The notes: generated by a model not told the origin, from the sequence alone. DNA of 8,438 nucleotides from an uncultured Fenollaria sp. (GCF_934202865.1 NZ_CAKPYL010000056.1:1-8438), one strand, 5' to 3'; positions 1-6,449 are shown, counted from the first letter of the stretch. Translations and numbers: made by a program.

Positions 1-2
1 TC

Positions 3-1091
3 GTTATACTCGGCGACAGAGAGGACGCTCAAGAGGACGCGATCAAGAGAAATGTTTCTTGCATGATAGTGACTGGCGGCTTTGACATAAGCGAAAAAAT
101 CTTAAATTTGGCTAAGGAAAAAGGCATCAGCATCATATCGACTGAGTACGACTCCTTTATGGCATCAAGGGTGCTTCCTTTAAGCGCGCCCGTATCGTAC
201 GCGATGACAAAGGATGGCATCAAGACCTTCCACATACAAGATTTTGTTTCAGACGTCAAAGCCGAGATGAACAAAAACAGATTCCGCTGCTTCCCTGTCC
301 TTGATAATGAAGGGGGTGTCATAAACACAGTCAGCCGTTACCATTTGCTTGACGACAAGAAGAAAAACATCATCCTAGTCGATCACAACGAAAGAACTCA
401 ATCCGTCGACGACATCGAAGAGGCTGAAATCCTTGAAATCATCGACCACCACAGAGTTGCCAACGTCGAGACAAAATTGCCACTATACTTCAGGAACGAA
501 CCACTAGGCTCGACAGCAACCATAATCACAAAGATGTTTATTGAGAATGGCGTAGTAATTCCAAAGCACATTGCTGGCTTATTAATCTCAGCCATCATCT
601 CAGACACACTTTTACTTAAGTCGCCGACAAGCACAAGGACAGACGCGAAGATGATAGACTTTCTTGCGCCAATAGCTGGCATCGATCCAGACGTCTACGC
701 TATAGAAATGTTTACCGAAGCGGCAAGCATCAAGGACGTAGCGAGCGAAGATCTACTAAAGATGGACGTGAAGTCATTTAACATCGCTAAGAAAAAAATT
801 CGCGTCGCACAAGTCATGACTATGGATATGGATGAAGTGAAAAAGAGAAAAGATGATTTACTAAATCTGATGAAAGAAACGATAGAAAAGAATCAAGAAG
901 ATAGCTTCGTACTGATGATAACTGATATACTTAAAGAGTATTCACTAGTTTTAGTGCAAGGCTCATACAAAGAAAATATCGCCGCAGCCTTCGATAAAGA
1001 GCTAGCTGATAACGAGTTTACAGTCGATGGTCTTCTTTCAAGAAAGAAGCAAATGATACCTGCTATATCAAAAAAGATAGAGACTTTATAG
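3..1091 (+). CDS. ppaC: Manganese-dependent inorganic pyrophosphatase with CBS/DRTGG regulatory region (3' part, 5' end outside window)
   Basis: This cytosolic enzyme hydrolyses pyrophosphate to two phosphates and so drives biosynthetic reactions forward. The frame is open from base 3 with no stop, so the start lies upstream; the Met at 63 is internal. The visible 362 residues begin in a DRTGG domain (VILGDRED, then IVTGG), followed by a CBS domain (about 64-117, through VSRYHLL). The DHH catalytic domain follows, with VDHNE (126-130), the metal-binding IDHHR (147-151) and SAIISD (196-201). The C-terminal DHHA2 domain carries the substrate-binding SRKKQ (346-350) twelve residues before the end. 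This is the CBS-inserted type known from Clostridium perfringens, where adenine nucleotides bound by the CBS pair regulate activity. The first CBS domain and the N-terminal DHH motifs should lie left of the window. The stop codon sits inside a terminator hairpin shared with convergent lepB. Confidence 0.95.
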   Translation, partial: VILGDREDAQEDAIKRNVSCMIVTGGFDISEKILNLAKEKGISIISTEYDSFMASRVLPLSAPVSYAMTKDGIKTFHIQDFVSDVKAEMNKNRFRCFPVLDNEGGVINTVSRYHLLDDKKKNIILVDHNERTQSVDDIEEAEILEIIDHHRVANVETKLPLYFRNEPLGSTATIITKMFIENGVVIPKHIAGLLISAIISDTLLLKSPTSTRTDAKMIDFLAPIAGIDPDVYAIEMFTEAASIKDVASEDLLKMDVKSFNIAKKKIRVAQVMTMDMDEVKKRKDDLLNLMKETIEKNQEDSFVLMITDILKEYSLVLVQGSYKENIAAAFDKELADNEFTVDGLLSRKKQMIPAISKKIETL

Positions 1092-1106
1092 TCCCTATCT
1101 TTTTTT
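1070..1106. terminator. Bidirectional rho-independent terminator between ppaC and lepB
   Basis: A hairpin with arms 1076-1085 and 1090-1099 (GATAGAGACT / AGTCCCTATC, one A-C mismatch, loop TTAT) is flanked by an A-run on the left (1070-1075) and a T-run on the right (1100-1106). It can therefore terminate transcription in both directions. It contains the ppaC stop (1089-1091) and the last codons and stop of lepB (from 1095). Confidence 0.8.
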
Positions 1107-1601
1107 GCTACTTTTCAGTTTTAATATTATCTTATGATTTATTTCATCTATCTTAAGCGGTCCAAATGACCTTGAGTCAGTACTTATAGTCCTATTGTCA
1201 CCCATTAAAAAGACCTCATCATCAGAAAGCGTCCAGCCATTGTCCCTATCTACCCAAGAAAAATCATTCATATATTTATCTTCAAGATAAGTCTCGTAAA
1301 GCCTCTTGCCATTTATCAAAAGTCCTTCTTTTTTAGTCACCTCAAGGTGTTCACCAGGCAGTCCCACCACTCTTTTAATCATATCAACGTCCAAGGCCTC
1401 AGACCTTGCTCCGACAATATCGCCTCTTTTGATCTCACTGAATAAAGGCTTTTTAATCGCAAGAAATTTATCCCCGTCATTCGCCACAGGAGCCATGCTA
1501 TCGCCATTAACGTTCACTATATTTAAAAATAAAAGAGTAAATATATTTATTGCTAATAGCAGAGCGATGATTATAATTGGAAGAGTTTTCTTTTTTTTCA
1601 T
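1095..1601 (-). CDS. lepB: Signal peptidase I
   Basis: Membrane-bound serine protease that removes signal peptides from secreted proteins on the outer face of the membrane. The 168-residue protein has a lysine-rich N-terminus, a single transmembrane segment (about 7-28), and then the family boxes in order. These are GDSMAP with the nucleophile Ser35, MIKRVVGLPGE with the general base Lys76, and GDNR followed by STDSRSFGP (134-148). The short length and single span are typical of Gram-positive SipS-type enzymes. Its ATG overlaps the TGA of the upstream reductase gene in an ATGA arrangement. There is only a poor Shine-Dalgarno match (GGGGGC, inside the reductase's last codons), so translation is probably coupled. 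It is cotranscribed with that gene, and its end lies in the terminator shared with ppaC. One possible client in this window is the secreted GH3 enzyme, if that protein is cut by signal peptidase I rather than II. Confidence 0.93.
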   Translation of the reverse strand: MKKKKTLPIIIIALLLAINIFTLLFLNIVNVNGDSMAPVANDGDKFLAIKKPLFSEIKRGDIVGARSEALDVDMIKRVVGLPGEHLEVTKKEGLLINGKRLYETYLEDKYMNDFSWVDRDNGWTLSDDEVFLMGDNRTISTDSRSFGPLKIDEINHKIILKLKSSKKR

Positions 1602-2323
1602 ATATAGAAGCCCCCGTTCACACGAAGCACTTCGCCTGTAATGAATTTTGCGTCCTGCGAAGCAAGAAAGACTGCCGCCTTCGCCGCGTCCTCTGCCGTG
1701 CCGATGGCCTCAAGCGGCGTTTCATCACGAAGCATATCTATTTCAGCCTCAGAATAAACTTTCATCATATCAGTCGCTATGCAGCCTAAACTTATTGCGT
1801 TCACTCTCACGCCCGATGGTGCCGCCTCTTTCGCGACCGCCTTAGTAAAAGCGATGACAGCCCCCTTCGATGCGCTGTAAACAGTCTCCATCGCGGCTCC
1901 CGTCTCGCCCCACATGCTCGTTACGTTTATTATGCAGCCCGCCCCCTCATGTATCATCGGCTTTATAAAAGCCTTAGTCATGTTGAAGACGCCCTTCATA
2001 TTCGTGTTAAATACATAATCGTATTCCTCTTCACTCGTTTCTTGCACAAGCTTAGTCAGAGCCACGCCCGCATTATTAACAAGCACATCAATTTTTTTAT
2101 ATCTTTTAAAAATTTCTTCCTTTAATTTAAGAACTTGATTATAATTAGAAACGTCTGCCCCATAAACAAAGCCGTTCGAATATTTTTTTACTTCATTTAA
2201 AATTGCCAGCGCTTCATCACCATGCTCATGGTAATTGATGCAGACATCGTATCCTTTTTTGGCAAACTCAATCGCTATGGCCCTGCCAATGCCTCGAGAA
2301 GCGCCACTTACAAGAGCTAACAT
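1598..2323 (-). CDS. ymfI: SDR-family reductase, probably EF-P 5-aminopentanone reductase (YmfI-like)
   Basis: A classical short-chain dehydrogenase/reductase of 241 residues with a Rossmann fold. It has the NAD(P)-binding SGASRGIG (6-13), Asp57 of the adenine pocket, NNAG (83-86) and the catalytic tetrad Asn108-Ser136-Tyr149-Lys153 (YSASK). FabG (3-oxoacyl-ACP reductase) is the nearest generic name. However, the active-site stretch TSMWGETGA after the catalytic Ser differs from FabG and matches my recollection of the YmfI group. YmfI reduces the 5-aminopentanone group on elongation factor P, a modification that helps ribosomes through polyproline stretches. That assignment is inference from motif memory and no fatty-acid genes lie nearby. 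The start is set by a strong GAGGAGGT at 2330-2337, six bases before the ATG. The promoter is a TGA-TATAAT extended -10 at 2347-2355. The gene overlaps lepB by four bases. Confidence 0.8.
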   Translation of the reverse strand: MLALVSGASRGIGRAIAIEFAKKGYDVCINYHEHGDEALAILNEVKKYSNGFVYGADVSNYNQVLKLKEEIFKRYKKIDVLVNNAGVALTKLVQETSEEEYDYVFNTNMKGVFNMTKAFIKPMIHEGAGCIINVTSMWGETGAAMETVYSASKGAVIAFTKAVAKEAAPSGVRVNAISLGCIATDMMKVYSEAEIDMLRDETPLEAIGTAEDAAKAAVFLASQDAKFITGEVLRVNGGFYI

Positions 2324-2346
2324 AATTATACCTCCTCAATACAAAT

Positions 2347-2375
2347 ATTATATCACAAACTTGCAATTTTAGCCA
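2347..2375 (-). promoter_or_regulatory. Promoter of ymfI-lepB
   Basis: On the minus strand a consensus TATAAT (2347-2352) is preceded by TG one base upstream (extended -10, 2353-2355). The -35 position (2370-2375, TGGCTA) is poor, so the extended -10 probably compensates. The predicted start near 2340 leaves a leader of about 17 bases that contains the GAGGAGGT ribosome binding site. Confidence 0.5.
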
Positions 2376-2389
2376 TCATATGCTAAACT
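2361..2389 (+). promoter_or_regulatory. Promoter of trmB and the GH3 gene
   Basis: TTGCAA (2361-2366) is followed after 17 bases by TAAACT (2384-2389), which has TG one base upstream (2381-2383). The -35 and spacer overlap the upstream part of the divergent ymfI promoter. The predicted transcription start near 2396 leaves only about 9 bases before the trmB ATG, with GGTGA (2396-2400) as its ribosome binding site. Confidence 0.45.
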
Positions 2390-2404
2390 AATCTTGGTGA
2401 TAAA

Positions 2405-3043
2405 ATGAGAATGAGAAAAAAATGGTGGGCGCTGCCTGAACTTAAAGAGAGCCCCATCTTTAGATATAGACCCATGGAGAACAAGGGCAAATGGCATGAG
2501 GACTTCGGTAATAGTAGTCCCATCTACCTAGAGCTCGGCTCGGGCATGGGCAGCTTTATTAATTATTTGAAAAATACTTTTAAGGAGAAAAATTTCGTCG
2601 GCATCGATATGGAAGAGGGCTGCCTCGTTTATGCAAAGCGCATGCTTGAGGAAGAGGACACATCGAACGTAAGGCTTGTACTTGCAGACATTAGAAACGT
2701 CGATGAGTACTTCCAAGAGAACGAGGTCGAGGAGATTTATATAAACTTCCCTAACCCGTGGCCCAAGAACAAGCAGCACAAAAGAAGGCTCACTTACCCC
2801 GATCAACTAAAGATGTATAAAAAAATTCTGAAGCGTGATGGGACGATTAGGCTCAAGACCGATGATCAAGGTCTTTATGAATCGTCACTAAAGTATTTCG
2901 AGCGCGAGGGCTTTGAGATAATTTTCAAAACAGATGATTTGGCTGTAGACGAGTTCCAAGACGACTTTATCAGCGAGTACGAGACAAAGTGGCGCTCTCA
3001 AGACGTCAAGATCAAGGCAATACTTGTAAGGAATGTGAAATAG
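2405..3043 (+). CDS. trmB: tRNA (guanine-N7)-methyltransferase TrmB
   Basis: Methylates G46 in the tRNA variable loop using S-adenosylmethionine, in the cytosol. The 212-residue length is normal for the monomeric bacterial enzyme. Visible motifs are the SAM-binding LELGSGMG (42-49), the acidic loop residues in VGIDME (65-70) and LADIR (93-97), and the family signature NFPNPWPK (114-121) followed by KHKRRLT-like residues (125-130). TDD (152-154) and the C-terminal SEYETKW (190-196) complete the tRNA/guanine pocket. The chosen ATG has GGTGA five bases upstream; a second Met at codon 3 is a possible alternative. The stop TAG is directly followed by the ATG of the GH3 gene with no gap, so the two form an operon. 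The pairing looks positional rather than functional. Confidence 0.95.
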   Translation: MRMRKKWWALPELKESPIFRYRPMENKGKWHEDFGNSSPIYLELGSGMGSFINYLKNTFKEKNFVGIDMEEGCLVYAKRMLEEEDTSNVRLVLADIRNVDEYFQENEVEEIYINFPNPWPKNKQHKRRLTYPDQLKMYKKILKRDGTIRLKTDDQGLYESSLKYFEREGFEIIFKTDDLAVDEFQDDFISEYETKWRSQDVKIKAILVRNVK

Positions 3044-4267
3044 ATGAAAAAGAAAATTTTATTAACACTTTTTATTATTATGTCAATGACTGTGTTTGTA
3101 ACGTGTAAGGCGAAAAACGATGCAAATTTGCAAAACAAGGCAAAAGTAAATGATGAGGCAAAGGCAAATGGCGAAGCAAAAATAGATGACGAAGCAAAAG
3201 TAAATGACGAGGCAAAAGTAAATGACAAGGCAAAGCCAATAGAGGAGAAAAAATTGCCAGAGAAGACAAAAGAAGAAAAGCTATTAGAAAAGATGTCTCT
3301 TGATGAAAAGATTGGCCAGATATTTATCGCGCGCTGCCCCGATAAAGATGCGGCGGCACTAGCTAAGAAGCACCATTTGGGCGGCTATATCTTATTCGGA
3401 AGAGATTTTAAAGGCAAAACGAAAGATGCAGTAGTCAAAAATATACAAGAGTGCCAAAATGCTTCGAAGGTAGCTATGTTCATAGCCGTGGACGAAGAAG
3501 GCGGCACGGTCAGTCGTGTGAGCACGAATAAAAATTTTAGAAAATATCCATTCGCCTCGCCGCAGTATCTGTATAAGCATGGCGGCATGGAGCGAATTAA
3601 GAGTGACGCGAAAGAAAAATCGGATTTGCTAAAAAGCATTGGCATCAATCTTAATTTTGCGCCAGTCGCAGACATTTCCACGAATAAAAATGACTTTATA
3701 TACAAAAGGAGCTTTGCGAAGAGCCCAGCCGAAACTGCAGAATATGTAAAAAGCGTTGTTGACGTGATGAATGAAGCGCACGTGGGCAGCGTCCTAAAAC
3801 ATTTTCCAGGCTACGGCAATAACAAGGACACCCACACAGACCTTGTTCACGACAAGAGGCCAATGGAAAAATTTAAGAGCGAAGACTTTCTTCCATTCAA
3901 GGCAGGGATAGACGCCAAAGCGACTATGGTACTTGTCTCACACAATATAGTCGAGGCAATTGACAAAAATGCACCCGCATCCATATCCCCCGCAGTTCAT
4001 AAAATTTTAAGAGATGAGCTAGGGTTTGATGGCGTCATCATCACAGACGATTTGGCAATGCAAGGCGTAAAGAAGTTTGTAGGCAAGAAGAATGCCGCAG
4101 TGCTTGCGCTTAAGGCAGGCGCCGACATGCTTTGTGGGGCAGACTTCATTAATGACATCGCGGCCGTTAAGGCAGCCGTGGCAAATGGCGAGATTAAAGA
4201 AGCGGATATCGACGAACACGTTTTGCGCGTACTAAGAGCAAAAATAAATTTAGGAATAATTCAATAA
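3044..4267 (+). CDS. Secreted/lipid-anchored glycoside hydrolase family 3 beta-N-acetylhexosaminidase (NagZ-type)
   Basis: Probably removes terminal N-acetylglucosamine from cell-wall fragments outside the membrane. The 407-residue protein starts with KKK and a hydrophobic stretch (5-19) ending FVTC (18-21). This could be a lipobox, but Phe at -3 and Thr at -1 are atypical, so it may instead be an ordinary signal peptide. A Lys/Glu/Asp-rich linker (about 22-80) holds five tandem six-residue repeats of the AKVNDE type. The GH3 barrel (about 82-405) shows VDEEGG (149-154), FAPVAD (205-210), KHFPGYG (252-258), the presumed acid/base Asp262-His264 dyad in KDTHTD, and ITDDLAM with nucleophile Asp335. 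The Asp-His dyad loop is typical of NagZ rather than beta-glucosidases. The single-domain length also fits NagZ. AAGGA inside the end of trmB is the likely ribosome binding site. Confidence 0.88.
   Translation: MKKKILLTLFIIMSMTVFVTCKAKNDANLQNKAKVNDEAKANGEAKIDDEAKVNDEAKVNDKAKPIEEKKLPEKTKEEKLLEKMSLDEKIGQIFIARCPDKDAAALAKKHHLGGYILFGRDFKGKTKDAVVKNIQECQNASKVAMFIAVDEEGGTVSRVSTNKNFRKYPFASPQYLYKHGGMERIKSDAKEKSDLLKSIGINLNFAPVADISTNKNDFIYKRSFAKSPAETAEYVKSVVDVMNEAHVGSVLKHFPGYGNNKDTHTDLVHDKRPMEKFKSEDFLPFKAGIDAKATMVLVSHNIVEAIDKNAPASISPAVHKILRDELGFDGVIITDDLAMQGVKKFVGKKNAAVLALKAGADMLCGADFINDIAAVKAAVANGEIKEADIDEHVLRVLRAKINLGIIQ
3140..3229 (+). repeat. 18-bp tandem repeat (5 copies) in the GH3 protein linker
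   Basis: Five in-frame 18-bp units of the form GCAAAAGTAAATGAYGAR encode AKVNDE, AKANGE, AKIDDE, AKVNDE and AKVNDK. Copies 1, 4 and 5 are nearly identical at the DNA level; copies 2 and 3 have drifted. The unit length is a multiple of three, so copy-number change would lengthen or shorten the linker without breaking the frame. Confidence 0.85.
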
Positions 4268-4274
4268 GCATATG

Positions 4275-4310
4275 AAAAGCGGACTGAGATGAACTCAGTC
4301 CGTATTTTTA
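4275..4310. terminator. Rho-independent terminator after the GH3 gene, probably bidirectional
   Basis: A perfect 9-bp stem CGGACTGAG (4280-4288) / CTCAGTCCG (4294-4302) with loop ATGAA is followed by TATTTTTA, giving termination of the plus-strand operon. AAAA at 4275-4278 supplies a short T-tract for the convergent minus-strand gene, whose stop is at 4308-4310. Confidence 0.85.
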
Positions 4311-4655
4311 CGCTAAATATTTTTTCACATCAGGACCCACAGCCACGAAAGAGCCATCGTCCTCGATAAGTATCGGTCTTTTCACAAGCATGCCATTAGT
4401 CGATAAAAGTTTGTACTTTTCTTCGTCACTCATATCGCCCAGCTTGTCCTTGAGATTCATGTCCCTATAAACAAGACCCGAAGTGTTGAAGAAACGCTTG
4501 ATGTCAAGACCTGACGCCTTGTGCCATTTCTTAAGCTCCGCTTTAGTCGGAACATCCTTGTCAATCTCCCTGTAAGAGTATTTGATGCCCTTTTCATCAA
4601 GCATCTTCTCAATGCCCTTGCATGTAGTGCATTTTTTGTATCCAATAAGAATCAT
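4308..4655 (-). CDS. ArsC/Spx-family protein (arsenate reductase-like, thioredoxin fold)
   Basis: A 115-residue cytosolic protein with the ArsC-type thioredoxin fold. It has the N-terminal redox motif C9-T-T-C12, then the family hallmarks KRFFNTSG (53-60) and KRPIL (92-96) with the conserved Arg93-Pro94. The CXXC motif and the absence of arsenic-resistance neighbours point to the YffB/MgsR/Spx-like part of the family. Its role is likely a small thiol reductase or redox-sensing regulator rather than a dedicated arsenate reductase. The exact substrate cannot be read from the sequence. The start is supported by AAGGAG at 4664-4669, eight bases upstream. The gene stands alone between two intergenic gaps and converges on the GH3 gene. 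No convincing -35/-10 pair was seen in the 99 bases upstream, only a TATATA near 4675-4682. Confidence 0.85.
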   Translation of the reverse strand: MILIGYKKCTTCKGIEKMLDEKGIKYSYREIDKDVPTKAELKKWHKASGLDIKRFFNTSGLVYRDMNLKDKLGDMSDEEKYKLLSTNGMLVKRPILIEDDGSFVAVGPDVKKYLA

Positions 4656-4754
4656 ATAATCAACTCCTTGATTGATATATACCCAAATAGATGTTATCTA
4701 AGCGACTTATACTTTTCTAGATTTTTTTTCAGCACTATACTTTATTCTCCTATA

Positions 4755-5495
4755 TCATAGTAGCTTAGACATTAAATGTAATTTACAATAGCTATCTTCA
4801 AATATTATTCCTTCATCTATGTAATCGTTTCTCATAAAAAAATCTAAGTTTCCATTAGGAAAAACTCCAAGTTCATCAGATATTACTAAAACTTTTTTAT
4901 AATTACTTCCTAAATAATTTTCCAACGCCTTAAGTGGGGCAGATTTATAATCATATTCTTTATTTGATAAATACACACATGTGATAAATGCTATATCATC
5001 ATTCTTTGGAATATCATACGGAACATATTTAGATGGAACAAATTCAGCTCCACCCAATAATTCATTTCGCAAAACATTAATAAAACCATAAATTTCTTCA
5101 TTCATTGAATTATACATTTCAATTTTACTGTCACATCCTAAGCAATTTTTTCTAGATGTACACTTTGAAGCGACTATATAATTATCTTTTCTTATAGGTT
5201 TAATAGTTTCGGATATAATTTTGGTCCCTAATTTAGGAAGAAATGGCTTTTCTTCAGGAATAATACCCACAGCAATTTCTTCCATAAATTTTCTGCTTAT
5301 AGGTGAGTAATATCTTTTTACATTATTAAGTACAGTTAAAAATGGAAAAAATATTTTATTAATTTTACAGGATTCACTATCATTAGAAATGTCATGCAAG
5401 TAAATATCCATTTTATCTTCATATTCGCTCATCAAATTTAAAATTTCTGTAGTTATTGGGCAGATATTCCCCCAATAATAAAAATCTATTTTCAT
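4755..5495 (-). CDS. Thioredoxin-like/GNAT-like two-domain protein with a cysteine cluster (unknown function)
   Basis: A 246-residue cytosolic protein. The N-terminal part (1-65) looks like a thioredoxin fold: strand MKIDFYYW, then a lone active-site-like Cys in NICPIT (10-15), a helix, a second strand, and a Pro in FFPFLTV (49-55) where thioredoxins have cis-Pro. Cys112, Cys118 and Cys121 form a C-x5-C-x2-C cluster that could bind a metal. The C-terminal part (about 136-246) resembles a GNAT acetyltransferase fold (GGAEFVPS, AFITCVYLS, ending in a YIDEGI-type strand pair), a layout I associate with YoaP-like proteins. No catalytic acetyltransferase residues can be assigned. It is last in the AT-rich operon, 25 bases after the 67-residue gene, with GAGGTG (5501-5506) five bases before its ATG. 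Domain calls are inference and no function is claimed. Confidence 0.6.
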   Translation of the reverse strand: MKIDFYYWGNICPITTEILNLMSEYEDKMDIYLHDISNDSESCKINKIFFPFLTVLNNVKRYYSPISRKFMEEIAVGIIPEEKPFLPKLGTKIISETIKPIRKDNYIVASKCTSRKNCLGCDSKIEMYNSMNEEIYGFINVLRNELLGGAEFVPSKYVPYDIPKNDDIAFITCVYLSNKEYDYKSAPLKALENYLGSNYKKVLVISDELGVFPNGNLDFFMRNDYIDEGIIFEDSYCKLHLMSKLL

Positions 5496-5520
5496 TATTA
5501 CACCTCAATAAAAACTACTC

Positions 5521-5724
5521 CTATAAAATAATATCCTCAATTTCAGCCATATCAATAGCTATAGTGCCATTTTCACTTGCAATAAAAAATGTATCCATAG
5601 CGTATTCTTCATCATCAAAGTCCTCCGCAAGTGAAATTCCATCGCCCATACCGCTAATGCTTGTGCCGTCCTTAAAAATTACCTTGATATAGTCTGCAAA
5701 CTCAGCTTTTTTCCAATTAATCAT
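5521..5724 (-). CDS. Small acidic Sm-like beta-barrel protein (67 aa), possible immunity protein
   Basis: A 67-residue protein whose pattern (YIKVIFKDGTSISGMGDGIS, an acidic stretch EDFDDEE, then FFIASENGTIAIDMAEIEDI) reads as a short five-stranded Sm/SH3-like barrel with an Asp/Glu-rich loop. I set the start at the ATG at 5724. An in-frame GTG at 5733 lies inside the ribosome binding site AAGAGGTG (5731-5738) and cannot be the start. No catalytic motif is visible. Its size, acidity and place between other small acidic genes suggest an inhibitor or immunity protein, but this is inference. It is 54 bases downstream of the 63-residue gene and 25 upstream of the thioredoxin/GNAT-like gene. Confidence 0.6.
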   Translation of the reverse strand: MINWKKAEFADYIKVIFKDGTSISGMGDGISLAEDFDDEEYAMDTFFIASENGTIAIDMAEIEDIIL

Positions 5725-5730
5725 ATTAAT

Positions 5731-5738
5731 CACCTCTT
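5731..5738 (-). promoter_or_regulatory. Ribosome binding site that fixes the 67-aa start
   Basis: AAGAGGTG on the minus strand sits six bases before the ATG at 5724. It overlaps the in-frame GTG at 5731-5733, which excludes that codon as the start. Confidence 0.7.
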
Positions 5739-5778
5739 GCTAAATATATAACGGTGGCAGAATAAACTTGCACTTATC

Positions 5779-5970
5779 TTATAGATACTCTTCATCTTCA
5801 TCAAAATTTAAGCCTAGTTCTACCCACTGTTCCTCATCATACACGCTTTTAATAATACTGAGCGTTTCAAGATATCCAAGCAAAGTCCCATATGATACTT
5901 GGTCGTCAAGCTTTCTTATTTCATCAATATTAGCTTTTATGTATTCGATAATTTGTTTTATTTTATCCAT
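5779..5970 (-). CDS. Small acidic hypothetical protein (63 aa), possible immunity protein
   Basis: A 63-residue helical-looking acidic protein: an amphipathic helix (1-25), then the conserved-looking core YGTLLGYLETLSIIKSVY (27-44) and an acidic tail ending NFDEDEEYL. I do not assign it to a named family, though the YGxLLGYxExLSIIK pattern recalls small proteins found among toxin-immunity genes. The ATG has AGGGA (5979-5983) eight bases upstream, lying in the 19-base gap after the 122-residue gene, so the two are cotranscribed. No binding or catalytic residues are evident. Being coded between two other small acidic proteins in one operon supports it as a real gene. Confidence 0.6.
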   Translation of the reverse strand: MDKIKQIIEYIKANIDEIRKLDDQVSYGTLLGYLETLSIIKSVYDEEQWVELGLNFDEDEEYL

Positions 5971-5989
5971 AAGTTCATTCCCTATATAA

Positions 5990-6358
5990 TTACTTTTTTA
6001 TATATTTAGATATTTGTTCATAAGCCATTTTTGTTTCAGGCCCCATATACTTAGATATTTCACTTTCATAAAACTCATCTGCAAGCTCTTCTAAAATTGT
6101 AAATTCCAAAACTTCAGAAACATAGATATCGCCAGAAGTCTCCATTGCTTCCATGAATGTAAACATTTTATTGATTAAAGCCTCATCATTGAACCTGATA
6201 GCATTAAAAAGAACCGGGTTAAATACTAATGAAAAAACCGTGTGTACTCCAGAATCTTCATCAATATTATCTTTTTCAAGCTCTATTAAATATTGCTTTT
6301 TAAACTCATCAATATAATTACTAACCATGAGAATTAAATCATTATAATTCATATCCAT
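5990..6358 (-). CDS. DUF7674-like protein, putative immunity protein (122 aa)
   Basis: First gene of the AT-rich operon. The protein is predicted all-helical and acidic (122 residues). Its C-terminal half carries SEVLEFTILEELADE (81-95) and YMGPETK (104-110), which match my memory of the DUF7674 family; members are often found beside polymorphic toxins or in immunity-gene clusters. That family call is moderate. The biological role (neutralising a toxin) is inference, because no toxin gene lies in the window. The start is supported by AAGGAG at 6364-6369, five bases before the ATG; Met3 is a possible alternative. The promoter is a TGG-TATAAT at 6441-6449, giving a leader of about 75 bases. No signal peptide or membrane segment is visible. 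Confidence 0.6.
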   Translation of the reverse strand: MDMNYNDLILMVSNYIDEFKKQYLIELEKDNIDEDSGVHTVFSLVFNPVLFNAIRFNDEALINKMFTFMEAMETSGDIYVSEVLEFTILEELADEFYESEISKYMGPETKMAYEQISKYIKK

Positions 6359-6440
6359 TTTTACTCCTTTTTTAATTGTTATATTTATTTTATTTAAATT
6401 TTATACAGTCTTCGTTTAATCTATCAACATATATAATAAT

Positions 6441-6449
6441 ATTATACCA
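6441..6449 (-). promoter_or_regulatory. Extended -10 promoter of the four-gene AT-rich operon
   Basis: The minus strand has TGG followed by consensus TATAAT (TATAAT at 6441-6446). No good -35 is present in the very AT-rich sequence upstream, as is common for extended -10 promoters. The predicted start is near 6434. The interval 6359-6519 holds no other gene, and no GC-rich terminator hairpin was seen in it. Confidence 0.55.

Noticed and set aside
1598..2323. Plain annotation as FabG of fatty-acid synthesis
   Set aside because: No fatty-acid genes lie nearby, and the SMWGETGA stretch after the catalytic Ser fits YmfI-type enzymes better. FabG is kept only as an alternative.
29..2806. Open frames opposite or out of frame to ppaC, lepB, ymfI and trmB
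   Set aside because: They lack ribosome binding sites and family motifs and overlap genes with clear signatures.
4308..4655. Dedicated arsenate reductase of an ars operon
   Set aside because: There is no arsR, arsB or acr3 nearby, and the C-T-T-C motif is shared by Spx/YffB-type proteins.
4697..4769. Inverted repeat TCTAAGC (4697-4703) / GCTTAGA (4763-4769)
   Set aside because: Seven bases separated by about 60 in AT-rich DNA, with no T-tract and one arm in coding sequence. Likely chance.
5725..5733. GTG start adding three residues to the 67-aa protein
   Set aside because: The GTG is part of the Shine-Dalgarno sequence AAGAGGTG that serves the ATG at 5724.
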